DNA of 64,000 bases. Source: Arcicella sp038230735. GTDB lineage: Bacteria > Bacteroidota > Bacteroidia > Cytophagales > Spirosomataceae. Location of the stretch: the NCBI GenBank assembly GCA_038230735.1, contig JBBRMR010000016.1, positions 14,396 through 78,395 on the forward strand, in the 5' to 3' direction. The position numbers were made by a program, and so were the translations under genes. Each line of letters opens with the position of its first letter. Positions within the stretch are counted from its first letter, which is position 1. This document shows, piece by piece, positions 46,679 through 55,571 of this stretch. Under the pieces are notes generated by a model. It ran no database searches and was not told the origin of the DNA. It saw nothing but the letters and a program-made list of their open reading frames with translations.

Positions 46679-46782
46679 AAACTTAGAGCAATAGCGTTTT
46701 AGTAGCATATAATAAAACTTAGAGCCTTAGCATCTTCGTGGTTTAAATAAAAACTTAGAGCCTTAGTGTCTTCGTGGCAAAT
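46639..46782. repeat. CACAAAGA-type repeat cluster, inverted and direct copies
   Basis: 46639-46662 reads CCACAAAGACACGAAGGCAC and onward, with an 8-base period CACNAAGN, inside the 3' end of tatD. Its partial reverse complement occurs twice in tandem at 46714-46745 and 46750-46780 (AAAACTTAGAGCCTTAG then TCTTCGTGG), with a degenerate third copy near 46678. Confidence 0.7.
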
Positions 46783-46787
46783 AAAAC

Positions 46788-47852
46788 ATGAAATTAACCA
46801 AAATAAAAACAAAAGCCGATGGCACGAATGATGTAAAAGTGCTTGTAATTTATACAGGAGGTACTTTGGGGATGGTTTATGAGGCTAAAACGGATAGTTT
46901 AGTGCCTTTCGATTTTGCCCAAATCCCCGATAATTTACCCGAAATGGCTCGATTAGATTTTGAAATTTCGGTTTTAACTTTCGATAATTTACTTGATTCT
47001 TCTAATATGAATCCTTCTATTTGGATAATTTTAGCAAAAATCATTGGCGAACACTATGCACTTTACGATTCCTTCGTAATACTTCACGGAACGGATACAA
47101 TGGCTTATACAGCTTCGGCTTTAAGTTATTTATTGGAAGATTTGAATAAACCAGTCATTTTAACGGGGGCTCAATTGCCCATTGGCGTTGCTCGAACGGA
47201 CGCTAAGGAAAATTTTATAACCGCCCTTGAAATTGCAGCGGATAGAAATTCTCATAATCACCCCAAAGTTTCGGAAGTTTGTATTTACTTCAATTCACTT
47301 TTGTTACGTGGAAACCGTACCAGAAAAAATGAGAGTGTACAATTTAACGCTTTTGAATCAGAAAATTATCCAGTTTTAGCGGAAGCGGGAGTGAAGATTG
47401 AATATAGTAAACCTTTTATTCGTCATTATCAAGAAAATGCAGTTTTGAAAGTTCATGAACGACTGGATGAAAATGTAATTATTTTGAAATTATTTCCAGG
47501 TATTTCTCAAAAAGTTGTTCGTAATATTTTGGAAATTAATGGTTTGCGTGGCGTGGTATTAGAAACCTTCGGTTCTGGAAATGCTCCCACAGTTGCTTGG
47601 TTTTTGGATTTAATGAAAGAATTTGTAGAAAAAGGTATTGTTATTTTTAATGTTTCGCAATGCAATGGCGGTCGTGTTATGCAGGGGCATTATCAAACAA
47701 GCCATTCATTGCAAGAGATGGGTGTGGTGAGTGGGGCAGATTTAACTACTGAGGCAGCTATTACGAAATTGATGTTTGCTTTGGGGCAATCGTCAGATAT
47801 TCAAGAAGTTAAGAAAATATTACGTCATTCCATTGCGGGAGAAATGTCTTAA
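46788..47852 (+). CDS. ansA: Type I L-asparaginase
   Basis: 354-residue cytoplasmic amidohydrolase converting L-asparagine to aspartate and ammonia. Both catalytic threonine motifs are present: VIYTGGTLGMVYE (first Thr near residue 25) and VILHGTDTMAYTASALSYLLE (Thr-Asp-Lys-type region near 105). No signal peptide, which fits type I rather than periplasmic type II. The start follows the repeat cluster by a few bases. A GntP-type permease gene follows after 11 bases. Confidence 0.94.
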   Translation: MKLTKIKTKADGTNDVKVLVIYTGGTLGMVYEAKTDSLVPFDFAQIPDNLPEMARLDFEISVLTFDNLLDSSNMNPSIWIILAKIIGEHYALYDSFVILHGTDTMAYTASALSYLLEDLNKPVILTGAQLPIGVARTDAKENFITALEIAADRNSHNHPKVSEVCIYFNSLLLRGNRTRKNESVQFNAFESENYPVLAEAGVKIEYSKPFIRHYQENAVLKVHERLDENVIILKLFPGISQKVVRNILEINGLRGVVLETFGSGNAPTVAWFLDLMKEFVEKGIVIFNVSQCNGGRVMQGHYQTSHSLQEMGVVSGADLTTEAAITKLMFALGQSSDIQEVKKILRHSIAGEMS

Positions 47853-47863
47853 ACCTAACTAAA

Positions 47864-49210
47864 ATGCTAACACCACTATTTGTCTCCATTTTACTCTTGG
47901 TTAGCATTTTGCTAATTATACTTTTAAGTTCAAAATACAAATTCAACACATTTTATGTCTTGTTTGTCGTGGCAATATTGGTTGGAATTGTAGCTCAATT
48001 TTCAGGAGAGGAGGTTATCAAGAATTTAAAAGCAGGTTTTGGACATACGCTTGAAAAAATCGGTTTGCTTATTATTTTGGGTACAACGTTGGGGGTAATT
48101 TTAGATAAAACTAAGGCTACTATCAGCATTGCTAATTTTATTCTAAAAAAAACGGGTGAAAAAAAGGCGGGAATTGCCATTACTTTAATCGGATTTTTAA
48201 TCGGTTTACCCATTTTTTGTGATTCTGGATTCATCGTTTTGAGCGGCTTATTACATTCCTTGGGCAAGAAAGTTAAGAATTCGGAGGTCTTTTTTACGAT
48301 ATGTTTAGCAGGTTCTTTATACGCTGTTCATTGCCTTGTTCCTCCCCACCCAGGTATCACGGCAGCCGCTGGGCAAATGAGTGTAGAGTTAGGTCAGACC
48401 ATGATTTTGGGTACACTTTTGGCAATTCCAACAACAATAATTGTTTACTTTTGGGCAAAATTTGCAGGAAAAAAATACCAAGAACTTTATATAGAACAAC
48501 CTGAAAATCAAGCTATTAATATAAATTCTGATAGTACTTATCTGCCAAACCCACTTCAATCTTTTTTGCCCATCATTGTTCCCATATTACTCATTTCTAT
48601 CAAATCTCTCGTTTTGTTAGATGCTTCTATTTTCTCAGAAAAAATAGTTTCCATCATAAAATTCATGGGCGAACCCGTGATGGCATTATTTGTTGGAATC
48701 ATCTTATCAATATCACTTTTTAGGAAAATTGATAAAACTGAAATCAATCATTTATTGGAGAATGCCATAGAAAAGGCGGGACCAATTTTAGCTATCATTG
48801 CCATTGGAGGAGCTTTTGGAGAAATTATAAAATTGTTGGATTTAGGAAAAGTATTTGGCGAAATATTGGTAGAAAATAAATTAGGATTATTAATTCCGTT
48901 CTTGCTCACGGTACTTTTCAAAACCGCCCAAGGTTCTTCAACGGTAGCCATAATCTCCTCAACCTCAATTGTTTTGCCATTATTACCTTCATTGGGATTA
49001 GATTCAGAATGGGGACGACAAATTACACTAATGGCAATGGGGGCAGGATCAATGATGGTTTCTCATGCCAACGATGCCTATTTTTGGGTGGTTTCAAGAT
49101 TTGGCAATTTGAATACCAATTTGGCAATAAAATCGTATTCAATGATGACTTTTTTGATGGGGATTTCTACTTTTTTGATGATTTTATTAGTCAATTTTTT
49201 GCATGGATAA
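47864..49210 (+). CDS. GntP-family permease (gluconate:H+ symporter type)
   Basis: 448-residue inner-membrane transporter with about twelve helices of the GntP family: FGHTLEKIGLLIILGTTLGVILDKTKAT, GLPIFCDSGFIVLSGLLHSL and LFKTAQGSSTVAIISSTSI are signature regions. Family members carry gluconate or other sugar acids and D-serine; the substrate here is not fixed by context, and co-location with asparaginase might suggest an amino-acid or organic-acid role. The end overlaps the convergent flavin protein gene by 24 bases. Confidence 0.9.
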   Translation: MLTPLFVSILLLVSILLIILLSSKYKFNTFYVLFVVAILVGIVAQFSGEEVIKNLKAGFGHTLEKIGLLIILGTTLGVILDKTKATISIANFILKKTGEKKAGIAITLIGFLIGLPIFCDSGFIVLSGLLHSLGKKVKNSEVFFTICLAGSLYAVHCLVPPHPGITAAAGQMSVELGQTMILGTLLAIPTTIIVYFWAKFAGKKYQELYIEQPENQAININSDSTYLPNPLQSFLPIIVPILLISIKSLVLLDASIFSEKIVSIIKFMGEPVMALFVGIILSISLFRKIDKTEINHLLENAIEKAGPILAIIAIGGAFGEIIKLLDLGKVFGEILVENKLGLLIPFLLTVLFKTAQGSSTVAIISSTSIVLPLLPSLGLDSEWGRQITLMAMGAGSMMVSHANDAYFWVVSRFGNLNTNLAIKSYSMMTFLMGISTFLMILLVNFLHG

Positions 49211-50038
49211 AAGCAAAAGCCAAGCCTCTTGAATTTTATTTTCCTCTAATAAAAATTTAGCTTTTTGAAATAATTTTTCAGACTCAACAGATTGATTTTC
49301 AAACCTATAATTATTAACCAGTTCCCAAGAAGGTAAACTTTCTACATTGCCTAATTTCCCCAAATCATTTCCAGATAATTCTTTTGAATAGCGGATAAAT
49401 TCGGGAATTAGGTCAATTCCAATACCTGTGGTTCGGATTGGTTTGGGTACTTCAAACATGGTTTGGGGCGTAATTCGTGCGTACCAATCTCCACCCATAC
49501 GTGCCACCCAATCGGTTTTATGTTGGTCAATTTTACCATTTTCTCCAAATAAAGAATCAGTAATATGAGCCATCAAAACTTCGCAAATTACGATATTTGC
49601 CGTTCCGTACTCCTTGATTTCTAATACTTTACATTCAAAAGCAACGGGAGATTCTTTGACTCTGGGTGGCTGAGTTTTCACAGATTTTTCTTCGGTAAAC
49701 CCCGCCTTCAAAAACTCATTCGTGCCTTTGGGATATTCGCAACTCGACAAAGACATTTGTTGAACCATTGAATAATCTACCAAATTGATAACCAATTCTG
49801 GAACTTGATGAAGGTTCAATATCGTATCTTTCTGTGAATTATCTTTTCCTCGACGATTGGGTGAAAATACCAAAATCGGCGGGTCAATTCCAACCATATT
49901 GAAGAAACTAAACGGACTTAAATTTACATTTCCTTCCAAATCAATCGTAGAGGCAAATGCAATCGGGCGAGGTGCGATTAGGCTCGTAGCATAAGCGTAA
50001 AACTCTCGTGGATTTGTATTTTTTAAGTCAATAATCAT
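49187..50038 (-). CDS. Flavin reductase-like FMN-binding split-barrel protein
   Basis: 283 residues: an FMN-binding split barrel (about 1-200) with YAYATSLIAPRPIAFASTID and NLSPFSFFNMVGIDPP, the hallmark start of flavin-reductase-like proteins, then a short C-terminal helical part. It could supply reduced flavin or act as an FMN oxidoreductase. It is last in the minus-strand run containing fahA, hpd, phhA and hmgA, so a supporting role in aromatic catabolism is plausible though unproven. Confidence 0.85.
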   Translation of the reverse strand: MIIDLKNTNPREFYAYATSLIAPRPIAFASTIDLEGNVNLSPFSFFNMVGIDPPILVFSPNRRGKDNSQKDTILNLHQVPELVINLVDYSMVQQMSLSSCEYPKGTNEFLKAGFTEEKSVKTQPPRVKESPVAFECKVLEIKEYGTANIVICEVLMAHITDSLFGENGKIDQHKTDWVARMGGDWYARITPQTMFEVPKPIRTTGIGIDLIPEFIRYSKELSGNDLGKLGNVESLPSWELVNNYRFENQSVESEKLFQKAKFLLEENKIQEAWLLLLSMQKID

Positions 50039-50041
50039 TGT

Positions 50042-50233
50042 TTTGATTTTTGATGTTTGTTGTTTGATGTTCGGATTTGTAGTTCAATAAGACGATTTTC
50101 GATATTTAGGTTTTATTGTTCATTTTTTTGATGTTCGGATTTGTAGTTCAATAAAACGATTTTCGATATTTAGGTTTAATTGTTCTTCAATATTTTACTC
50201 CGAACATCAAAAATCTAAAATCGAACATCGAAT
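50042..50233. repeat. TTCGATG-type heptad island with a tandem 56-base duplication
   Basis: Two near-identical 56-base copies (50066-50121 and 50130-50185, each opening GATGTTCGGATTTG, two differences by eye) are followed by the inverted words CCGAACATC and TCGAACATCGAAT at 50200-50233. The last part encodes the final eight residues and stop of fahA. Confidence 0.8.
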
Positions 50234-51475
50234 AGTATTTCGTACCTCACCAAACCCCACCCGAACTCCATCTTTTTCTGCCCATCCCCTCATAATTACC
50301 GTATCATTATCCTCCAAAAATATCCTTTCTGAACCATCGGACAATAAAAAAGGCTTTTTGCCATTTTCTGAAAGTTCTAATAATGAACCATAAGTCAATA
50401 ATTCTGAACCTGATATTGTTCCCGAAGCTAATAAATCCCCCGTGTTCAAATTACAGCCATTGACTGTATGATGAGCAATTTGTTGAGCTACATTCCAGTA
50501 CATTTCTTTGAAATTATTTTTACAAACTACTGTCTCTTCACCGTATTTTACTTGAATTGAAACCTCCAAATTAATATCAAAATTTCGTAAACCCACCGTT
50601 TTAAGATAATCTAAAACAGGCGGATTTTGCTCTGGACTTTTTACCCTAAAAGGTTCTAAGGCATCAATTGTAACGACCCAGGGAGAAATTGAAGAAAAGA
50701 AGTTTTTACCTAAAAATGGACCCAAAGGTTGATATTCCCAACGCTGAATATCTCGAGCCGACCAGTCATTAAAAAGCACGAATCCAAAAATGTAATCTTC
50801 TGATTCAGAAGCATTTATTGGTTTTCCAATGTCAGAATTCGTGCCAATAATCGTAGCGATTTCTAGTTCAAAATCCAATGCTTTTGTTGCTGAAAAAATG
50901 GGAGTTTGTCCATCCTCCGATAAAATCTGACCTTTTGGTCGGTAAAAATCCGTTTCTGAAATAAAAATCGAAGATGCTCTCCCGTGATAAGCAACGGGCA
51001 AATGTCGCCAGTTGGGGAGAAGTGCATTATTGGGGTCTCTAAACATTTTGCCCACGTTACTGGCATGGTCAATGCTGGAATAAAAATCGGTATAATCTCC
51101 AATCTGAATGGGTAGGTGCATTTTTACTTCACTTTGAAATACCAAACAGTGTTCTTGAATAAGGTTTTTTTCTATGAAATTCTCTGATAAAATATACTGA
51201 ATCTTTTGCCTAATTTTTTGATTTAGCGGTCTTCCCAAAGCCATCAAAGGATTTAGATTATGAGCATAAAAGACATTTTTATCAAAGTCTAAATCATAAA
51301 ATAAATCCATATTTTGGCAAAATTGCAGGTCTAAAATATGCTCACCAATAGCAACTCCAATTCGTTTAATCCTCTCATTTTCAAGAGAATAAACTCCATA
51401 AGGTAGGTTATGAATCGTAAAATCTGAATCTTTTGGGATTGGGATATATGTGTTAAGATTTGATAAATTTTTCAA
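50207..51475 (-). CDS. fahA: Fumarylacetoacetase
   Basis: 422-residue hydrolase for the last step of tyrosine breakdown: 4-fumarylacetoacetate to fumarate and acetoacetate. It has the FAH N-terminal domain (about 15-115) and catalytic domain with DYTDFYSSIDHASNVGKMFR, LPVAYHGRASSI, FVLFNDWSARDIQRWEY, GPFLGKNFFSSISPWVV and a C-terminal GTISG. The start appears to be TTG at 51475: there is no in-frame ATG nearby and the preceding in-frame stop is close. The last eight residues (IRCSILDF) come from the heptad repeat island. Confidence 0.96.
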   Translation of the reverse strand: MKNLSNLNTYIPIPKDSDFTIHNLPYGVYSLENERIKRIGVAIGEHILDLQFCQNMDLFYDLDFDKNVFYAHNLNPLMALGRPLNQKIRQKIQYILSENFIEKNLIQEHCLVFQSEVKMHLPIQIGDYTDFYSSIDHASNVGKMFRDPNNALLPNWRHLPVAYHGRASSIFISETDFYRPKGQILSEDGQTPIFSATKALDFELEIATIIGTNSDIGKPINASESEDYIFGFVLFNDWSARDIQRWEYQPLGPFLGKNFFSSISPWVVTIDALEPFRVKSPEQNPPVLDYLKTVGLRNFDINLEVSIQVKYGEETVVCKNNFKEMYWNVAQQIAHHTVNGCNLNTGDLLASGTISGSELLTYGSLLELSENGKKPFLLSDGSERIFLEDNDTVIMRGWAEKDGVRVGFGEVRNTIRCSILDF

Positions 51476-51512
51476 TTTATGGCATAATTTAAAAATTAAT
51501 TATTCAGTTTTC

Positions 51513-51550
51513 TGAACATCGAATAACAAACATCGAACATCGAAAACATT
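51513..51550. repeat. TTCGATG-type heptad island (single arm)
   Basis: Words GAACATCGAA, AACAAACATCGAACATCGAA in about 7-base steps between fahA and the MarR gene; the end of the MarR stop codon touches it. Confidence 0.55.
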
Positions 51551-52004
51551 AAGAAATCGTATTATTATAAATTGAATCCAAAATTCTGACAAACGTATTA
51601 TAATCATCATCTGTCATTTCCCCCCAACCTTTTTTGCGTATATCCGCTACAATCGGATAGGCTTCATGAAATTTTGAACGTCCTGCATCTGTGAGCGTAA
51701 TATTAAATTTACGGCGGTCATTTTCTGCCATTGTACGCTCTGCCAAGCCTTTCTTGACCAATAAATCAATGATTCTGGTAACGGTTGGAGCATCTTTTAC
51801 GGTCATTTCTGCCAATTCATTTTGAGAAATTCCATCTGCTTCAAAACGAAAAATATGGTCAAGTAAAACCCATTGATCAACCGTCAAATCGGTATTCAAA
51901 TCATCTAATTTCTTTTGAAGACTTTGACGAATTTTCTTGATTGTTGTATCAATTTTAAAGAAATAGGCACGATTTTCGGCTGAATTTTGATTCATATTTA
52001 GCAT
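51549..52004 (-). CDS. MarR-family transcriptional regulator
   Basis: 151-residue winged-helix regulator: DQWVLLDHIFRFEADGISQNELAEM leads into the recognition helix VKDAPTVTRIIDLLVKKGLAERTM, then the wing DRRKFNITLTDAGR. Lying between hpd and fahA on the same strand, it probably controls the aromatic-acid genes, as MarR proteins do for homogentisate pathways in other bacteria. ATG at 52004 and one at 51995 are both possible starts. Confidence 0.9.
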   Translation of the reverse strand: MLNMNQNSAENRAYFFKIDTTIKKIRQSLQKKLDDLNTDLTVDQWVLLDHIFRFEADGISQNELAEMTVKDAPTVTRIIDLLVKKGLAERTMAENDRRKFNITLTDAGRSKFHEAYPIVADIRKKGWGEMTDDDYNTFVRILDSIYNNTIS

Positions 52005-52079
52005 TTATTTGGTTAATGAGAAGATTGAAATTATTGTCAAAACAATAATTGAAACCTAAATTAACAAATAAATAGCGTA

Positions 52080-52194
52080 ATTCGTTTTTCGATGTTCGAT
52101 TTTCGTAATTCGGAACTTAAAATGATTTCAGTTTCTAAATACTTATGATACGATAAAGTTCCGAACATCGAAAAACGAACATCAAACATCGAAT
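52080..52194. repeat. TTCGATG-type heptad island, two inverted arms
   Basis: Left arm 52080-52118 shows five TTCGNNN heptads in register (first TTCGTTT, TTCGATG); right arm 52157-52194 is its reverse complement with a perfect ten-base core (TTCGGAACTT / AAGTTCCGAA) and a 38-base loop. It separates hpd from the MarR gene. Confidence 0.8.
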
Positions 52195-52196
52195 GC

Positions 52197-53325
<1,129 letters not shown>

Positions 53326-53339
<14 letters not shown>

Positions 53340-54111
53340 ATTGATGATTGATTTCAGAATCGTTTAGTTTGAATACTTTTCGAGGGTTTGTTGAACTCAT
53401 TCTTTTTTCCAACTCACTCTCAATGTCAGGAATTGAATTAAATAATTGCTGGTATGAATCTATTACAAAATACTGTTCTTGATAATGTTCTTTGATGTAA
53501 GGTGTATCGAAAATTTGTTCAACGTTATAGTTAATTCGTTGTGGTTCAGGTGATTGTAAAGCGTAAATGCTTTCTCCAGAAGATGATAAAATTCCTGCAC
53601 CATAGATTTTTAATTCATTACCCTCTCTGATTAAACCAAACTCAATGGTGTACCAATATAAGCGAGCGATGTATTCTATGGCTTGTAGTTTATCAATAAA
53701 TCGGAGGGCAATTCGGGCTAATTCTTGCAAAAAATGACAGATTGAATGGTTTGAAAGCAACGGGACATGACCAAAAATATCATGAAACATATCGGGTTCT
53801 TCTAAGTAATCCAATTGTTCACGCTTCCGAAGCCAAGTTGAAGCACAGAATTTTCTATTTTGCATCAATTCAAAAAATGGTTTATTATCAATTAAACCAG
53901 GTACGACATGAATTTGCCAACCAGTCAGTTTCATTAGCAACTCATTTACTTCCAGATAATTGGGAATCTTTTTGCCAGAAAAATTGACATCTTTTATTCC
54001 TTGCAAATAGGCTTCACTCGCCAAAGGTTGCAAAGTTTTTATTTGACGATTATAGAGAATTTCCCAAACCTCAAAATCGTCTTGTGTGTATGTTGAATAG
54101 TCTTGTGTCAT
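53326..54111 (-). CDS. phhA: Phenylalanine 4-monooxygenase
   Basis: 261-residue pterin-dependent, iron-containing hydroxylase converting phenylalanine to tyrosine. Iron ligands: His110 and His115 in FHDIFGHVPLL and Glu157 in LYWYTIEFGLI. It is a bacterial-length enzyme without the ACT regulatory domain of the mammalian protein. No pterin dehydratase gene is adjacent. It overlaps hpd by 14 bases and follows hmgA after a repeat island. Confidence 0.97.
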
Positions 54112-54114
54112 TAT

Positions 54115-54210
54115 TTCGTTGTTCGATTTTCGTTATTCGATGTTCGTTGTTCAGAGTCCGAAAGCGGTACGCCGCCCGACCGAACATCGAAAATCGAATC
54201 ACGAACATCG
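54115..54210. repeat. TTCGATG-type heptad island with GC-rich core, two inverted arms
   Basis: Left arm from 54117 has five TTCGNNN words in 7-base register (TTCGTTG, TTCGATT first); then the element GCGGTACGCCGCCCGA at 54164-54179; then a right arm of CGAACATCGAA-type words ending at the hmgA stop codon. It separates hmgA from phhA and could fold as one long hairpin. Confidence 0.8.
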
Positions 54211-54212
54211 AA

Positions 54213-55367
54213 TTAAAGCCATGATTTAAAATATTTTCCATCATCAATCTTCATTGCCTCTTCGGTCAACATTAGTGGGCGAAAAGTATCTACCATCACT
54301 GCCAGTTCGTGAGTTTCGGTTTTGCCAATACTCCGTTCCATAGCCCCTGAGTGCGGACCATGTGGAATGCCGCCTGGGTGTAGCGAAATATGTCCTTGCG
54401 AAATGTCATTTCTACTCATAAAATCACCATCAACATAATACAAAACCTCATCAGAATCTATATTTGAGTGATTATAGGGAGCTGGAATGGCTTTTGGATG
54501 ATAATCATACATTCTCGGACAAAACGAGCAAACCACAAAAGCATCCGTTTGAAAAGTCTGATGAACGGGCGGCGGTTGATGCACTCGACCCGTAATGGGT
54601 TCGAAATTATGAATTGAAAATCCATACGGAAAATTGTAGCCATCCCATCCGACAACATCAAATGGGTGAGCCGCATAAATTACCGAGTGAAGGACATTTT
54701 GCTTTTTAATTTTAATCAGAAATTCCCCCGTTTCATCGTGCGTTTCTAAATCTGAGGGTAATTTATAGTCTCTTTCACAAAATGGAGCGTGTTCTTGCAT
54801 TTGCCCAAAATGATTTCGGTAACGTTTTGGCGTAGTGATTGGATGGAAAGATTCAACAAAAAGTAGGCGATTTTCGGGAGTATCGAACTCAATTTGGTAA
54901 ATCATTCCTCTCGGAATCAAGAGATAATCTCCGTATTCAAAAGGAATGTTGCCAAGCATTGTTCGGAGTTTACCTTTGCCTTTATGGACAAAGATTAATT
55001 CGTCCGCATCGGCATTTTTATAGAAATAGTTTGTTAATGATTCTTGAGGAGCTGCCAAGCCAAAATATAGGTCAGAATTCATCAAAAGCGTTTTTCGGCT
55101 CAATAAATAATCATTTTCGGGTTGAATATCAAAGCCAATTAATTTGCGTGAAATAATACTTTTCTCAATGGCAATCTTAGGACTAACATCAATACTTTCA
55201 ATGATTTCTTTTATCTGAGTAGGTCTATGATGATGATAAAGTAAGGACGAAACGCCTTCAAAACCAATTGTTCCGAAGAGTTCTTCGTAGTATAATCCAC
55301 CTGAAGGCTTTTCAAATTGAGTATGTCTTTTCGGGGGAATTTTCCCGAGATGATGATATATTGGCAT
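54213..55367 (-). CDS. hmgA: Homogentisate 1,2-dioxygenase
   Basis: 384-residue cupin-fold Fe(II) dioxygenase opening the homogentisate ring to maleylacetoacetate. The iron region HSNIDSDEVLYY (300-311) and PGGIPHGPHSGAM (331-343, His336) are clear, as are VVGWDGYNFPYGFSIHNFEPITG and RVHQPPPVHQTF. It is shorter than the proteobacterial enzyme (about 430), as usual for this subgroup. First gene of the hmgA-phhA-hpd run. Confidence 0.97.
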   Translation of the reverse strand: MPIYHHLGKIPPKRHTQFEKPSGGLYYEELFGTIGFEGVSSLLYHHHRPTQIKEIIESIDVSPKIAIEKSIISRKLIGFDIQPENDYLLSRKTLLMNSDLYFGLAAPQESLTNYFYKNADADELIFVHKGKGKLRTMLGNIPFEYGDYLLIPRGMIYQIEFDTPENRLLFVESFHPITTPKRYRNHFGQMQEHAPFCERDYKLPSDLETHDETGEFLIKIKKQNVLHSVIYAAHPFDVVGWDGYNFPYGFSIHNFEPITGRVHQPPPVHQTFQTDAFVVCSFCPRMYDYHPKAIPAPYNHSNIDSDEVLYYVDGDFMSRNDISQGHISLHPGGIPHGPHSGAMERSIGKTETHELAVMVDTFRPLMLTEEAMKIDDGKYFKSWL

Positions 55368-55476
55368 GGCAATTATATTTGCTATAATTATATTTAGTAT
55401 AACAACTATTTGTAATGCAATATTGTGTATTTTATTTTATTATTCCAAGAAAAAAATTGATTATTTGGTTTAATAT

Positions 55477-55571
55477 AGTCATAAGTCGTAAGTCAAAAGT
55501 AGTATTTAACTCCTAAATTGTTATACGGAGCAGAGGGCTTATGACTTACTACTTATGACTTACGATTACTT
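55477..55571. repeat. ATAAGTC-type heptad island, two inverted arms
   Basis: Left arm 55477-55505 (ATAAGTC, GTAAGTC) and right arm 55538-55571 (TTATGAC, TTACTAC, then TTATGAC again) are reverse-complementary. The right arm contains the stop codon and last codons of the LanB-type gene. Confidence 0.75.

Noticed and set aside
50042..50233. Possible CRISPR array from the tandem 56-base copies
   Set aside because: Only two copies, no unique spacers of constant size, no cas genes, and the copies consist of degenerate heptads.
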